Shown piece after piece: positions 1 to 11,482 of a stretch of 64,000 nt of DNA (position 1 is the stretch's first letter; the number at the start of each line of letters is the position of its first letter). The translations under genes and the position numbers were made by a program. The DNA is taken from contig BCJC01000001.1 of NCBI GenBank assembly GCA_001600175.1, positions 4,573,652 through 4,637,651 of the forward strand. Direction: 5' to 3'. The notes under the pieces are model-generated. The model had not been told where the DNA came from. It was given only the letters and a program-made list of their open reading frames with translations, and ran no database searches. This DNA is from Erythrobasidium yunnanense. Its lineage: Eukaryota; Basidiomycota; Cystobasidiomycetes; Erythrobasidiales; Erythrobasidiaceae.

Positions 1-1412
1 ACCATTACTTGTGCCAAGGAGAAGCGCTTCAGACCTATCTAACCGCTCAGCATCGACCTGGCTAAAGACTTTACTTTCTCTCGCCTGCTGCGGGGTGGAA
101 GCAGAGGAAGATGAGAGGACGGAAAGGAGGCCGAATATCAAGTCAGGAGAAGGTGGAGACTCCCGAGAGACTTTGATCTTGGGCGTCTCGGTGTTGAGCT
201 CGTATAACGAGTCCAAGACCTGGCAAATCAGAAGACAGAATCGTCAGAGGAGTTGAGGAGCTTATGCAGAGCATAGAAGAGAGAGTCACATCGTCTAGTT
301 GCCGCTCGCTCGCCTATGTCAAGCGCGATTAGCTAATGCACAGGCTCCTTCTGCGGGCCTCAATAAGACGTCGCTTACCAACTCATGCTTGTTCTGTTGA
401 TATAAGCAAGTAAGTAAGACTCGATTCTGCATACCCTGGGCTACTGCGGAGCTTGGTGGCACTCACCAATATGAGGAGATCCGTGTATTTCGCTTGCATC
501 TTCGCTCTTTGCGGACTAGTCAGCCTTCTGGCAAGCCCATAGCGTAAGGACCTACGTCGGACTCGTGTCTTCATACCCCTTGAAGTTCAAGCAGTCTATC
601 ACAGCTGATAGCGCCAAGAACAGCATATTAGTCATTGGGTCGAATTAATTCGTTTCTCGGGTAGCGAGTCACTTACTGACTACAGCATCTAGCTTCAAGC
701 CTTCTTCATCGAGCTGCCGGACTTGCCATGCTAATGTAGCTGGGAAAGCACTACCCGAAGACTCGATTATGATTCTATCGGGCGAGAACTTTTCTGCATG
801 GTTGAACGTATCAGTTTGCAGCGGAATAATCGGATGAAGGGTAATCGCGGACCTTGTATCTCTAGAAGCGCGCTGCGCATCTGGCCGACTAAGCTGTAGA
901 AAGTTTCAGACATACTCTATCGGAAGAAACGGAGAGTCAGCTTACACACAGCACATGCATCCATCTGTGTGTCAGGAAAGGTGAGCTCGTATCAGCTATC
1001 GTACGAAATGGATCCAGCATGGATAGTCGCGACTTGCTGAGGATTTCGCTAACAGATTCGACTGCGCTTTCTTTAGCGAGTTGCGAGTCTACTTCTACAT
1101 CTCCGAACTCATTCTTGAGCAGGACGACCTTGATAGTGACATTTTGGCATCAGATTGAGTTATGATACGTATGAGGGAAAGGTTGCAAGGCACTTTATAG
1201 TCTTTTGGAAGTTGTTTCAGAAGGGAAAGGATGATCTGGGTAGGAAGGTAGGGTTAAAAGCAAGACAGATCCGGTGTTCAGGGCATATCGTACGGATGTC
1301 TTTCCAGCACCAAGGCTACATTTGACAAGGCCAAGTATCAGCTTAGATACTGTTATATGTAGTATTTCTCTGCTTGCTATCCTGTAAAGACGGATACTGG
1401 AATGTCTTTCAT
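1..1412 (-). CDS. CobW/ZNG1-family G3E GTPase (COG0523), 3' end off the left edge
   Basis: Putative metal-chaperone GTPase of the CobW/ZNG1 family, which hands zinc or another metal to client enzymes. Splicing about eight exons gives, in order, an N-terminus MKDIPVSVFTGYLGAGKT with the P-loop, the switch-like NEFGDVEVDS, the family's metal site GCMCC (CxCC), the G3E signature IIIESSGSALPA, a VTVIDCLNF segment and the guanine-specificity motif LLILNKHEL (NKxE in place of the usual NKxD). The C-terminal domain continues beyond position 1. The start at 1410-1412 is chosen because the P-loop follows directly, as in the family. Two introns (1316-1377 and 965-1037) need GC-AG splicing to keep these motifs in frame; the others are GT-AG. 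The gene diverges from VMA13 across 87 bp. The family call is firm; the metal and client are unknown. Confidence 0.85.
965..1037 (-). other. GC-AG intron before the CxCC motif of the CobW gene
   Basis: The donor is A|GCAAGT, the strong consensus for GC-AG introns, and the acceptor is ACACAG. Removing 73 nt yields SEILNGCMCCV, matching the family's E-(I/L)-x-N-G-C-x-C-C pattern. The GT inside GCAAGT would leave the frame wrong by two bases. Confidence 0.8.
1316..1377 (-). other. GC-AG intron in the CobW gene P-loop
   Basis: On the minus strand the donor reads GCAAGC and the acceptor TGTAG, with a GCTGATAC branch-like site inside. Removing these 62 nt joins GGA-TA to C-CTT and creates GYLGAGKT. 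No GT donor nearby gives an open P-loop. Seen in the sequence; splicing itself is inferred. Confidence 0.75.
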
Positions 1413-1499
1413 GTTCAGCTGAGGGTAACCCTCTGATCAATCGCAATTCAACACTTCCAAGACCAACATTAACCTCAAGTATTATACATCAATATTAAA
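1413..1499. promoter_or_regulatory. 87-bp divergent promoter between the CobW GTPase and VMA13
   Basis: The two start codons face away from each other with only 87 bp between them, so both core promoters and both 5' leaders must lie in or overlap this stretch. No clear TATA box is visible. Co-regulation is an inference from the spacing. Confidence 0.6.
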
Positions 1500-3531
1500 A
1501 TGGCCAGCTCTCGGAAGCTTGAGAGCATCTGCGAGAAGCTGCGAGCTCGCCAGATAGGATGGGAGGTCAGCGCGGCCAGGCCAGCCAAACGGCGAACAAG
1601 ACAGTAGCAATTTCCTGACATTCCTACGATGGTGTTGGTACAGGGATACACTCGTGCTGGTGACCTCGACAATGCCCAGCTCCAGCAAGTCCTCAAGCTC
1701 GCGAAACAGCCAAAGCAAACGACCGACCAGCTCGTGCAGCAGGTGGGGCTGCGTCAATCTGGTTAGCTTCGCATGCAAGTATGCTAAATAAAATGCCTAG
1801 GATTTGGACGCCTACATCGCCCTCTTCGTCAAGCTCCTGGCCACGATGAACCGCACTGACGCCTTACAATGGTCCCTCGTCATGCTGGGCGATATCATCA
1901 TCGGCAAGCCTGAATACCATGTCCATTACTGCTGTATATCGTGTCTGACCACCGTGCATCTCTCAGGCAAGGACGAGAAACAGGCTCAGGCCGTCATCCG
2001 GGCTCAGCCCTGGGATGCTCTCCTCAAGTATGCCCGATTCTCCGTTTCCGTGGCTCGCACAGGCTTACAAAGACGTTCGTAGACATCTGGATAGCCAAGA
2101 CGAGTTCTGCCAGCTCAGATCAGCAACTATCGTCTCACTGCTCCTGCCGTGAGCGCTAGAATACGTCAACCCTCTAAGGCGTAGTATGCTGACTTTTTGG
2201 TATTTACGATAGGTCTGAACCTTCTCCCCCGTCGCAAGTTCCAAGCAGGCTCATTCGTGCCCTTGGTGCTCTCTTGCGTGAGTCCGCAAGTACGGAACAT
2301 CATAGGATGCAGTGCTCACGAATGATCCGTTGCAGGCCAGACACCCGACAACCAAGACGTCGCTCTACAATGCTTGGGAGAGGTCTTGCGGACGCACAGC
2401 GTAAGGATGCTAGTCTGGAACTCCGAAACGAGCGAGAAGGGCAAAGGACAAGCGAATGCCGCCAGCAACGGAAAAGTGCTAGAAGGGTAAGTACTCCGAC
2501 ATATGTCTCTAGACCTGGAGAGATAGCTGACCAAGGATTTAATGGCTATTTTTACTAACAGGCTTACAGCTCTGCTCGGAAACATGGTCAACTCTTCTTC
2601 TCCCGTTTCTTCGCAGACGCAGTATCAAGTAGCATTCTGCTTCTGGTTACTGAGCTTCGAGGCTACTATTGCGGAAAAGATCGAAGCGTGAGCCTGCCTT
2701 TCATTCCGACACCTCGTTCGCACAAGCGGCTGATTTGACTGGTGCCACAGCAAATATGGGATTATCCCCCTTCTGTCAGACGTAGCGCGCCGTGCTGTAA
2801 AAGAGAAGGTCGTCCGGGTTATCTTCTCCACATTCAGGGTGAATTTCCACGATTGAGAATCACTGCACAGCCTAGTGAAATGATCTGACATCATTTCTTC
2901 CCTCCGCAGAACCTGATACAGCTAGCTCCAGCAACCAACAAGCCTGCGCTCCTTACTTCTTCAAGCGGTATTCTAGGCTTCACGAAGAGCTTGGTCGCAA
3001 GCAAGCGTTTCTTTGGTGACGATGAAGTCAAAGAAGATACGGAATGGCTCCATGAATACCTCAAGACGGCAAGTCGGGAGCTGACGTGAGCTGCTCTCGC
3101 ATAACTCCGATCTACAAAGTATAGAAGCTGATGTTCTGGCGAATTTGAATAGCAACTGGGATGAATATGTAGCGGAAGTAGAGAGCAAGCATCTAAGTTG
3201 GTCGCCTATCCATACAGATGATGAGTTCTGGTCTTCGAACGCCTCCAAGCTATCCAGCTCAAATAACGGCAAGCTCCTTCAATCCCTATTATCCCTCCTC
3301 GATTCTTCCTCCTCTTCATCCGACGCAGCGAGTACTACAAACCTCAGCATCATCTGTTCAGACTTGACGATGTTCATGAAATACTATGAGTTTGGGAAGA
3401 GAGATATCCAGAAATTAGGTGGGAAGAGTAAGGTGTTGCAGCTGTTGCAACATAAAGATGGAGAGGTCAGATATAAGGCACTCATCGTCGTCCAGCTGCT
3501 TGTCAGTCAGAGCTGGTCGGTCGGTGCATGA
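1500..3531 (+). CDS. VMA13: V-type proton ATPase subunit H
   Basis: Regulatory subunit H of the V1 sector, needed for ATP-driven proton pumping by the assembled vacuolar/endosomal V-ATPase and for silencing free V1. The spliced protein starts MASSRKLESICEKLRARQ and joins at IGWE|GYTRAGDL, the conserved N-terminal signature (IPWEGYxRAG). It continues through a HEAT-like helical body and ends with the conserved C-terminal armadillo segment KRDIQKLGGKSKVLQLL followed by VRYKALIVVQLLVSQSW. About ten short introns interrupt it. One (1904-1966) has a GC donor; others include 1566-1643 and one of about 67 nt starting near position 2030. It shares its promoter with the CobW-type GTPase on the other strand. 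Recognition is strong at both ends; middle exon borders are my inference. Confidence 0.9.
1904..1966 (+). other. VMA13: GC-AG intron (63 nt, stop-free) in VMA13
   Basis: Donor G|GCAAGC, branch-like TGTCTGACC and acceptor CTCTCAG. Splicing gives LGDIIIGKDEKQAQ, which has the expected short loop for subunit H. Left unspliced, the 63 nt stay open and add 21 residues rich in Cys, His and Tyr, so a retained isoform would be translatable. Confidence 0.65.
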
Positions 3532-4269
3532 ACTCTGTCATATAAGGCTGTTCCTCGCGGAACTCGACTCCATATACCACCTTCTGGGTCTTAGATGCAA
3601 GACTCAGTACATCTAGACTGTTCCGGCTCACGCTTTTATCATGTAGATGTAGCCGTCCCATTCTCTCTTTCCATATCGTAGTGCATCAGAGCTAGATTAA
3701 ATTTCGTCTCTTTAGAGGGACATATGCTGATTATTATCTCCCTTCTCGGCCAGTCGTAACGTATCCTCCGCAGGTACCGGTATTCTTCTGGCTCTCCCGC
3801 TCGCGAACATCAACAACAACCAGAAAACAGGCTCAACGTTCTAGACCGCTTAACGCTTAACTCCGCCCTCTAACACGCAGTCGTGCTTGCTATAGTGCCT
3901 GGGCCTTTCGACCTGGACTGGCTGGCATTCCCAGTCTTCCGTCCGGTTCAGAACATAACAATAACAATAGCAAGCAGCTGCATTCTTCCCGAGGTATAAA
4001 TATTCACTTTTTCTCCCTTCCATTCTTCATTCTTCATTCTTTACATCCCACTCTCCCTCAACGACACACTCCCTTCAAGCTTTGCAACGCAAGACATCAA
4101 GACAATCACCACACTCTTTCACGCATCACACTCATTTGACACCACTTTCTCTCGCTGTCTCGACTCTAGACACTTCACTCTCGTCAAACCCAAACGCACA
4201 CTCACTTTATCTACCACTCTCGCTCTCGACACTCAGCAACTTACCATCTACTCACACTCACTAACAAAC
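3532..4269 (+). promoter_or_regulatory. Promoter and pyrimidine-rich leader of the secreted coiled-coil gene
   Basis: A TATAAATA box lies at 3995-4002. It is followed by a leader of roughly 240 nt made mostly of C, T and A with repeated ACTC/CTCT units up to the ATG at 4270. A TATA box with a CT-rich leader is typical of strongly expressed fungal genes, so high expression is inferred. I see no gene in 3532-3990. Confidence 0.6.
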
Positions 4270-6073
4270 ATGCGCACTACCTCGGTAATCATCTCTTCCC
4301 TCCTCGCTGCTGGCGCCTCTGGTGTTCAAGCTCGACCATTCTTTGGAAACCCCGCTGACTTGGTCAGTCCGGGCGATATACTATCGTTAGCGTATGAGCT
4401 AATGAGCAATGTTTCGCAGGCTCCTCGCTCTCTCAACGAAGTCACCAACAATCTCGATAAACAAGGTCATGGCCCCGAAGATGCCGTCCACATGGCGGGC
4501 GACAGCGTCATCAAACCTGTCAACGACGGAAATTGCAAGGATGTCCTGGTGAGTGATCAGCCACACGTGCTTCTAGAAACGTCGTGCTTACCCTATCCTG
4601 CTAGGTAAATGGACTCCTCACCCAGCGATGCCAGAAGGACGGCAGCACTACCTCTGCCCCGGCCAATAACAACAAGTCCACCGACACCAGCAAGAATAGC
4701 CAATCTTCTGGCTCTTCCCACTGCAATGAGGAGCGCATCAAGGGCCTCAACATCAAGCTCAACACTGCAGCCGCCCACATCGTCCAGCTCAAGAAGAATA
4801 TCCAGCTACTCCAGACCCGCTACAACACCATGGAGCGGGATGTCAATAACATCGATAAGCTCGATCAAGATCTCAAGCAGCTCAAGGCTACTTCTCAATC
4901 CCATGAAGACGAGATCAAGGGCTACAAGCACCAGATCATCGACTTTGAGCAGAAAATGAAGGAGTATGAGCACCGTATCCTCGAGCTCAAGCAGAACCAT
5001 GACAAGACCCACACTGTTTCTGTCACTCCTGGACATCTCGTCACTCGCGGCGACCTTCACGCTACCGCTGATGCCGATGTACACGTTGCTGGCATTGATG
5101 CCGAGATCTGTGTCGATGTGGTCGTGTGTTACATCTCTCCGTCCGAGTCTGAAACCTTTGCTGACCAACACCTCTCCAGATCAACGGAGTCCTTACTACA
5201 CAATGCCACCCACGCGAAGAGTCTCCAAGCAATGACAACGGCTCTTCCAGTCCTTCAGGTCCCTCCGACGACTCTCCCGACTGCCAAGACAAGGTGTATG
5301 GCCCACTCTTGGCTCGTATCGACGTACTTGTACTTGAAGGCAAAGGGCTGGAAGGCGATCTCAAGACATGGAAGGATAAGGTTTCCAAGATCGAAGGGGA
5401 CAACGTCCGCTTGATCAGGCTCCAGGCTGACATCAAGACCTTGAAGGGCAAGATACAGAAGGATGAGAAGGACATCAGCAATTTCAAGCACAAGATCGTC
5501 GACTGCGAACACAAGACAGCTCAATACGAACGACAGATCATCGATCTTGAGCACAATAAGGACAACTCCCACTCCGTCGTCATCACTCCTGATCACATCG
5601 TACACCGTCGCTCCAACATCCTCGCTGTCGATGCCGATGTCAAGGTAGGCGTCAATGAGGGCCGTATCTACAAAGACGGCAAAGGAGACGTCCATCATCT
5701 CGAGCATGGCGTCAACAAGGATGGAAAGATCATCAATAACGGTCTGCAGAAGGAGGCAAAGACCATGGATAAGGGTCTTCACGCTACTGGCTCTGATGTG
5801 GATGACTTCTCCCATCACGAGGGCAAGGTTGTCGACTACACTCTGCACAAAGACGGCAAGGCACTCGACAAAAACCTTCACTCAGGCGGCAAAGCTCTGG
5901 ATGGCGACCTTCACAAGCTTGGCGGCGCTGGCGGCAGCGATCTCGACAAGCTCCTCAACCTCGACTACGATGGCGAGACTCTCGATAGTCTTCTTCACAA
6001 GGTTGCTGGCATCCTCAGCAAGCGGGATGCCGTCGATGTCGAGAAGAACTTCGCTCCTTCCCGTGGCTTCTAG
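4270..6073 (+). CDS. Secreted coiled-coil protein with a duplicated module and 11-residue repeats
   Basis: Not a family I recognise. A cleavable signal peptide is clear (MRTTSVIISSLLAAGASGVQA, then RPFF). Introns are 4363-4419, 4549-4604 and one ending near 5180. The mature protein contains two related modules. Each opens with (V/I)NG(L/V)LTxxC, runs through a low-complexity spacer and another Cys, then a coiled coil with matching phrases (KGYKHQIIDFEQK and FKHKIVDCEHK; EYEHRILELKQN and QYERQIIDLEHN), then VTPGHLV or ITPDHIV and a DADV segment. Module 1 spans about 4600-5110 and module 2 about 5181-5680. The C-terminus is a run of 11-residue repeats (5705-5935) and a tail LSKRDAVDVEK with a possible dibasic KR processing site. 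No membrane anchor. Likely an abundant wall, matrix or stress protein; an effector role is only a guess. Confidence 0.8.
5705..5935 (+). repeat. Seven tandem 11-residue (33-bp) coding repeats
   Basis: Seven consecutive in-frame 11-mers fit without gaps, for example HGVNKDGKIIN, YTLHKDGKALD and KNLHSGGKALD. The pattern is roughly x-x-L-H-K-D-G-K-h-h-D, where h is hydrophobic. An 11-residue period is a hendecad, the repeat used by LEA group 3 and apolipoprotein-like amphipathic helices. The DNA copies have diverged, so this is an old expansion under protein-level selection rather than a fresh minisatellite. Confidence 0.85.
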
Positions 6074-6653
6074 TCGGGCTTCCTCTTAGCTCACACTCAC
6101 ACCTGATTGTCCTCTTCCGCTCCTCTTCACGCTCCCTTCCCTCTGTTGTAAAGTAGTCTTTCATATTCTTTCATTCCACGATCCCTTCTTCCCTGTAATC
6201 TTCCTCTTTTACTCCTTGTTGTACACGCTGATCGATCATCAGCTTCTGTATGGTACACTTTGTTCTAGCACACAACGACTATTTGAATTCTGGCGATGGC
6301 GAGAGACCCCTCCAAATACGCTTATATGATGCGAGGATTAGGGATCAGCTTGTTAAGAGCGAAGTCCAAATTCTTTGCGTTGTAGACAGCTCAGCTCGTT
6401 AGGAATTTTCCATAGCCCGTTGTAGCCTTCGCTTCTCAGCAATCACTTTACTGTATGTAACAGTCTCGGTGTAACAGTAGGCCGGATGCCGTGTGATTCT
6501 ACAGTTTATTATCAGCCGCACAAAGATAGATACAAAGGTGAAGGGCTGACTATCGTACAAGCAGCACTATGCACATATTCAATCTCTAGTATAGGGGGTC
6601 AGTGCCTTAGAATTCTGGGCTTCCACTTTATTGAGCCTTCTTTCGCAGTATGT
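6074..6653. other. Convergent intergenic region
   Basis: 580 bp between the 3' ends of the secreted protein gene and UBP3. The first part is CT-rich 3' UTR-like sequence. I see no coding or RNA gene in it. Confidence 0.6.
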
Positions 6654-9600
6654 CTATAACCGTTGGTAGAAGAGCAGGTACGCGCTCTTCTCTGGAACGC
6701 CGAACAGCGAGCTAGCGCTCGGTAAGCTAAGCCGCAAGTTCTCACGATCTCGATCTAACGCTGCGTCCTCTGCTGCGATAGGGGATATCGTTCTGTAATT
6801 GCATGTAAGTGCTGTCAGTCAGGCTCTTTGTCTTTATCCTGCTTATGCCTTACGTGTCGTCGATGTTGACCCATCTTCCGTTATTCTGCCGACAGCAGAC
6901 GCTGTAATGCCCTCCGCTTGCAGTCTTGCCGTGATGGAATACCACCCCTGTCAATCTATACCTTCTCTTGTCCATGTGCGTTCTCCGCGATGGCGCTATA
7001 CACTCTTTCGGAATCTCGAGCTCTGTATCGTAGGAGATGATCTTATGGCTCTTCGAGACTCCCGCTCGAGCATCATAGATGAAGCGCTTCAAGTGGAGGA
7101 TGAGCACAGGAGGAAGACTCTCGATGAAGACCTGCTTGGTGGCCTCGACCTTCAGGTTCTGCCTGTTCGTAACGTCGTGCAGTGTCTCGGGCTCTGCGAT
7201 AGCTTCTAATGCATCGGTGACGGTATGTATCGAAGGAGACTGTAAACGATTTGATCAGTGACAGCTCGGAGACCCTTTCTGACTCGGGGCAGCTTACCTG
7301 TATTTCCAGCTGCAAGCTCATGAAAGGTTCGAGCGTAACAGAGTCTTTCTGCCCAGGACACCTTAGCACGCTTCGCAGTTTACCACCAAATATCCTCGTG
7401 ACAGCTGATTCTTGCGTCTGCGTAGTTCTCGTAGTCGCCGTCCTTCCCTTCTGCCCAACTTCTAACCACTCATCATCCTCTGCCGCATTTACAGACGCCG
7501 AGTCAGCACCGGCACCGTTCGGCTGAGCCGTCACTGCTGCAGGATTGCTGACACCTTGCGGCGCTTGCGCCTGATTCGCTAGCAGGGAGTTCTCATATTC
7601 ATCAATCGAATTTACGGATTGTCTAGCTAAGCTGTCCATTCCTGCTTTCATACCTCTATTTGCTTTCTCCCAACGCTGTTTATCCCAAGCTTCCGTCTTA
7701 ATCAACAACTCCTCATGGATTGTATCCAAGAAAAAGCCCAAGAACTCTTGCGCATCTTCTTGCGAGAGATGGTTCGTGTTCATAGCGAGGTTTGCTTTTG
7801 TTAATGGTGCAGAGGAAGATGAGTATGAGTGGTTCATGCCGGAAGCGGACGCTGAGCCGGTAGAGAAGCCCATTTGAGCGAATCGAGCATTGTTGTTCAA
7901 AGCATGATAGATGATGCTAGGGATGAAAGCATCGTTCTTCTGTAACTGCTCTTCATACGATTCACCTCGTCCAAGCTGTGATTCTCTTTCGGGGTTGCTA
8001 GTCTTGAACTCCGACAGGTAGCTGACCATAGCGTCTAGTAGGGGTGTTCTGCCAGACAGGTCTTCGGAAGTGTATGCTCCGATAAGAGAGATGAGGTTAT
8101 AGAATGGAGCTGTGAATAGTAGAGTCTGTAGTATACTGTTCATAAAGCACGCATTTCCAGTATTGACCAAGCCTCGGGGGTATAGAGTAACTCTGGACTT
8201 AGAAGTCTCGACGCCCGCTAGGAGGTCATCGAGGCTTCTCTGCTTAGCCATCATGTTGTTCAGAACTAGATGGTTTGAGCCTCCCGAAGTGGCTGTGAAA
8301 TTCGAGTGCACAGAAGGCGCTCGACCAGGTGATACAGAACGTGCGATGTCTCCTGATCCATCTCCATTCTCGCCAGCTTGGATGGCTGCGTCCAGTGTCC
8401 GCTCAGGAGGAGGTGATCGATGATGAGGTGATTTATCGTTTCCTTCAGCAGTGATGATAGTACTATGCGTAGGCACGCGTGTAGTGACCAACTGGTCAGA
8501 CGGCGTCCCAGCTCTTGATAGTCCAGTCGGCGTCGATGCCTCAGACGTAGCATCCGAAGCCCGACTAGGCAAAGCGATACTGACTCTCTTCTTGGCTGAA
8601 TTGTTGACCTGATCTTGTGTGAATCCTACATTCTTGACGGCCTCTTGTGCAATATGTACATTGCTCATAGGTCTCACTAGATCCGCCCATGATTTCGCTT
8701 TCAAAGCAGACTTCACGGGCTGTTTGCTCGGTGATGCATTTGAAGCTTGTTGAGGTGTCGACTGCTTGAAGTTCTCGATATGCTGAGGATCGAGAGAAGT
8801 GACTAGCGACTCCTTTGCTGGCACCACAGGTGCATTGACAGTAAGGGGAGCAGAAGGAGTGACGAGCGTGCCTTTCGGTACGGCAGATGCTCTCGCTTGT
8901 GCAGATGCAGGTGAAGACGCCACTATCTGATGCACAGGCTGTCCGCCAGCCATGTTTCTCGACGTATAGTTTGCGCCCTGCCGATTTGTGGGCGTATCTT
9001 CGCCAACTCTGATATTTGTATGTGCATCGCTTGGCGTGAACACACGAGCTTTGACACCGCTTCCTACTCCTGCTGTTGCTGTTCCATTTGACGTAGCTAC
9101 ACTACTGCTTGCGCCCGAGAAAGCTCGCTGTCTTTTCGGCCGAGGTACCATTCCTTCGCCGTACGGTATGTCTGGTATTTGTGCAGACGCGGGAGGCCGT
9201 AAGGAACTTCTGAACGATACTCCTGGAGCATTGTATGGATCTTGTGGTGCGCGCTTCGATTGCGGTATTTTAGGTTGGCGATTGGAAGGTGTGGTAGTAT
9301 TGGAGGATTTGCCGCCTGGCAGGTCGGAAAGTGAAGTAGATACGCCTGGTAGTGATCCAGGAAGATATGCAGAGGTAGGCAACGATCCTAAAGATGTATT
9401 CGCAGTATCATTGGAAGAATGCGAATGGCTGTGATGCTGCTGCTGGATCGCACTGGGCGTCAGTGTTCTCGGCCCTGCTGTAGACTTCTTCTTCGGACTC
9501 TCGGGCTTTGGTGCAGTTGGCTCTGGTTTCGCTTGCGTCTGCGTTTGAGGCGTTGCGAGCGATGGGAACTTCTGAGGATATTGCTGGTGGTCCATCGAAG

Positions 9601-10003
9601 GTAGGAAGAGCGTAGATGAGTCGGATGTGGAGGCAGATGTGTTTGCAGTATTACTGCTAGTGTTTTGAGTATTGGATGATGCGCTGTTGCTATTGTTTGA
9701 TGGGCCGTTTGACATCGATGATGCAGATGCTGCTGCTGCCTGCTGGTGGGGTGACCTGAAGGCGAGCATGTTGGCAGGCGCAGAGAGAGTTGCTGTACAT
9801 ATCAGAGCGATTGGAATAGAAAGAAACGGTCAAACACAATCAGCTTTTGGATCTTCTGGCACATTTGAGCTCGCATAGCCAAGCAGAGTCAGAACAGCCA
9901 ACACACCCGACTTTGTGCGCTGTAAACCTGATTATCAGCATGTCATCTATACAAACACATCACTGCGACTCACCTCCTTCTTTGGCGACTGCTGTAGGAA
10001 CAT
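6654..10003 (-). CDS. UBP3: Ubiquitin carboxyl-terminal hydrolase, UBP3/USP10 family
   Basis: Cysteine deubiquitinase. Yeast Ubp3 acts with Bre5 in transport, ribophagy and stress responses, and USP10 is the animal relative. A Ser/Ala/Pro-rich disordered half of about 500 residues precedes the USP domain. The Cys box is GLVNTGNACFMNSILQTLLF, the Q-D-A-E/Q motif LSQEDAQEFLGFFLDTIHEE, and the His box VVFHHGKTASGGHYSVCC, with the protein ending AYLLFYQRL. Introns 7240-7297 and 6793-6853 join the catalytic exons. The large exon has an ATG at 9769. I extend to an ATG at 10003 because two small upstream introns (9920-9973 and a 45-nt one at 9793-9837) keep the frame open into it; 9769 remains the safer alternative. 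Divergent from NOP16. Confidence 0.85.
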
Positions 10004-10275
10004 GGGTGTCCGATGACGACGGGAAGAAGCTGACGTCGAGCTGCGAGCCAGTAGCAAGTGATGGGATCTAGCTAGGATCCACTCGTGTCGTTTGCTGTCT
10101 GTAAATCTTGTCTCTCTTCCCTCGCTTTTGTATCTTCAGGCGGCCAACATGACTTTGCCTTTACGTCCGAGAAAGGCAGAAGTCAGAGCTGTGAAATTGA
10201 ATTCAAGACTCGGGTTCACAACAATTCAAGGCATCTCTACAATCACATTCAAAGCTTCTTAACAGTCTTACAAGC

Positions 10276-11245
10276 ATGGCCAATCCACGACAGCGACGCA
10301 AGGCAAAGAGCGGGACGGCCAAAGTAAAGCAGAGCAGGCGCCAGAACGACAGACAGCGCAAGATCATCGTGCAGGGTCAGCTCACAGCTCAACATCAAGG
10401 TCAATGTATGCTGATTATTGCGATGTGCAGGCCCGCCCGAGCTCGTGAAGCAATGGGATACCCATAAAACGGCACTGCAGAACTGCGCAAGATTGGGGAT
10501 CGCAGCGCGCAACCCACTGGCACTACGACAGAGCGGTGGTCTGGAGAAGGAGATCGTGCCCTTGAAGAATCTCGAAGACGACGCTGAAATGGACCAAGAT
10601 TCCGACAAAGATTCTGATTCTGATAGCGATGAAGATTCTGCGCCTGGCCCGTCTAATGCTGCATCCACGTCTACATCCACTTCTTCTATTGTGATTAAGA
10701 GCAAGAGCGGTACATTCACAAGCAAAGATATACCCAAAGGCTTTGCGCGCATAGAGAGGGACGCCCAAGGCAACGTCCTGCGCGTGGTCATGAGTGCATT
10801 CGATGAGCCTGCAGAGGATGAAGGAGAACAAGAAGGTGATGAGGAGGACGAGCAAGACGAGGAAGAGCAGGACACGCCTTGGGGGAAACCTTTGAATGAC
10901 GGGAAACACGAAAAGACCATGCAGAAGAATGCGCAGCCTGTAGTCGCGAAGAACGAAGCTATACGGAGTGCGTAACATCCTCCCCTACTACTACTTAAAG
11001 CTCTTGCTGACCAGTCTACGCCAGATCTCGAACAGCAGACCGCTTCGCAGAACGCAATAAAAGCAAGTACGACACGCTTTGCGTCTCCAGCAGAGTTGCA
11101 AGTCCTACGTGCGCTCGTGGAAAAGTATGGAGAGGATACGGGCGCTATGAGCAAGGATTTGAAGCTCAATAGGGACCAGAGAACGGCTGGGCAGCTGGGG
11201 AAGGCATTGAAGCGATGCGGAGGGGCGCAGGCTCTGCTTGCGTAG
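10276..11245 (+). CDS. NOP16: Nucleolar protein 16, 60S ribosome biogenesis factor
   Basis: Assembly factor of early pre-60S particles in the nucleolus. The N-terminus MANPRQRRKAKSGTAKVKQS is the family signature, followed by GPPELVKQWDTHKTALQNCA. The conserved C-terminus is LVEKYGEDTGAMSKDLKLN with QRTAGQLGKALK. Between them lies an acidic, Ser/Asp-rich low-complexity stretch. Introns are 10376-10430 and 10968-11024 (GT-AG, phase 1). A GC donor at the second site was considered and rejected because the GT-AG solution keeps the C-terminal motif in frame. Start codons of NOP16 and UBP3 are about 270 bp apart (507 bp if UBP3 starts at 9769). Confidence 0.93.
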
Positions 11246-11482
11246 TGGTAACGATAGCGGTAGTGTTAGTGGTATTATATACGTGTGTGCGCCGTTAGAC
11301 GTAAGGTAGTAGTTCCCTTTTATCCCGTCCTTCCGGGTAACCTTTCGTTCTAGCATGCCTGTCGCACGACCGTTACGCTTGTTGTCTGTTCTCTGTAAAT
11401 GCATCTTATGAATCGGCACAGTCGATACCGTAACCGAATTAATTCGACCATAAAAAAAAAAACAGAATTTGCAAGCATCCAG

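Noticed and set aside
10967-11024. GC donor in the second NOP16 intron
   Set aside because: A phase-1 GT-AG intron (10968-11024) keeps the conserved C-terminus in frame, so no non-canonical splice is needed.
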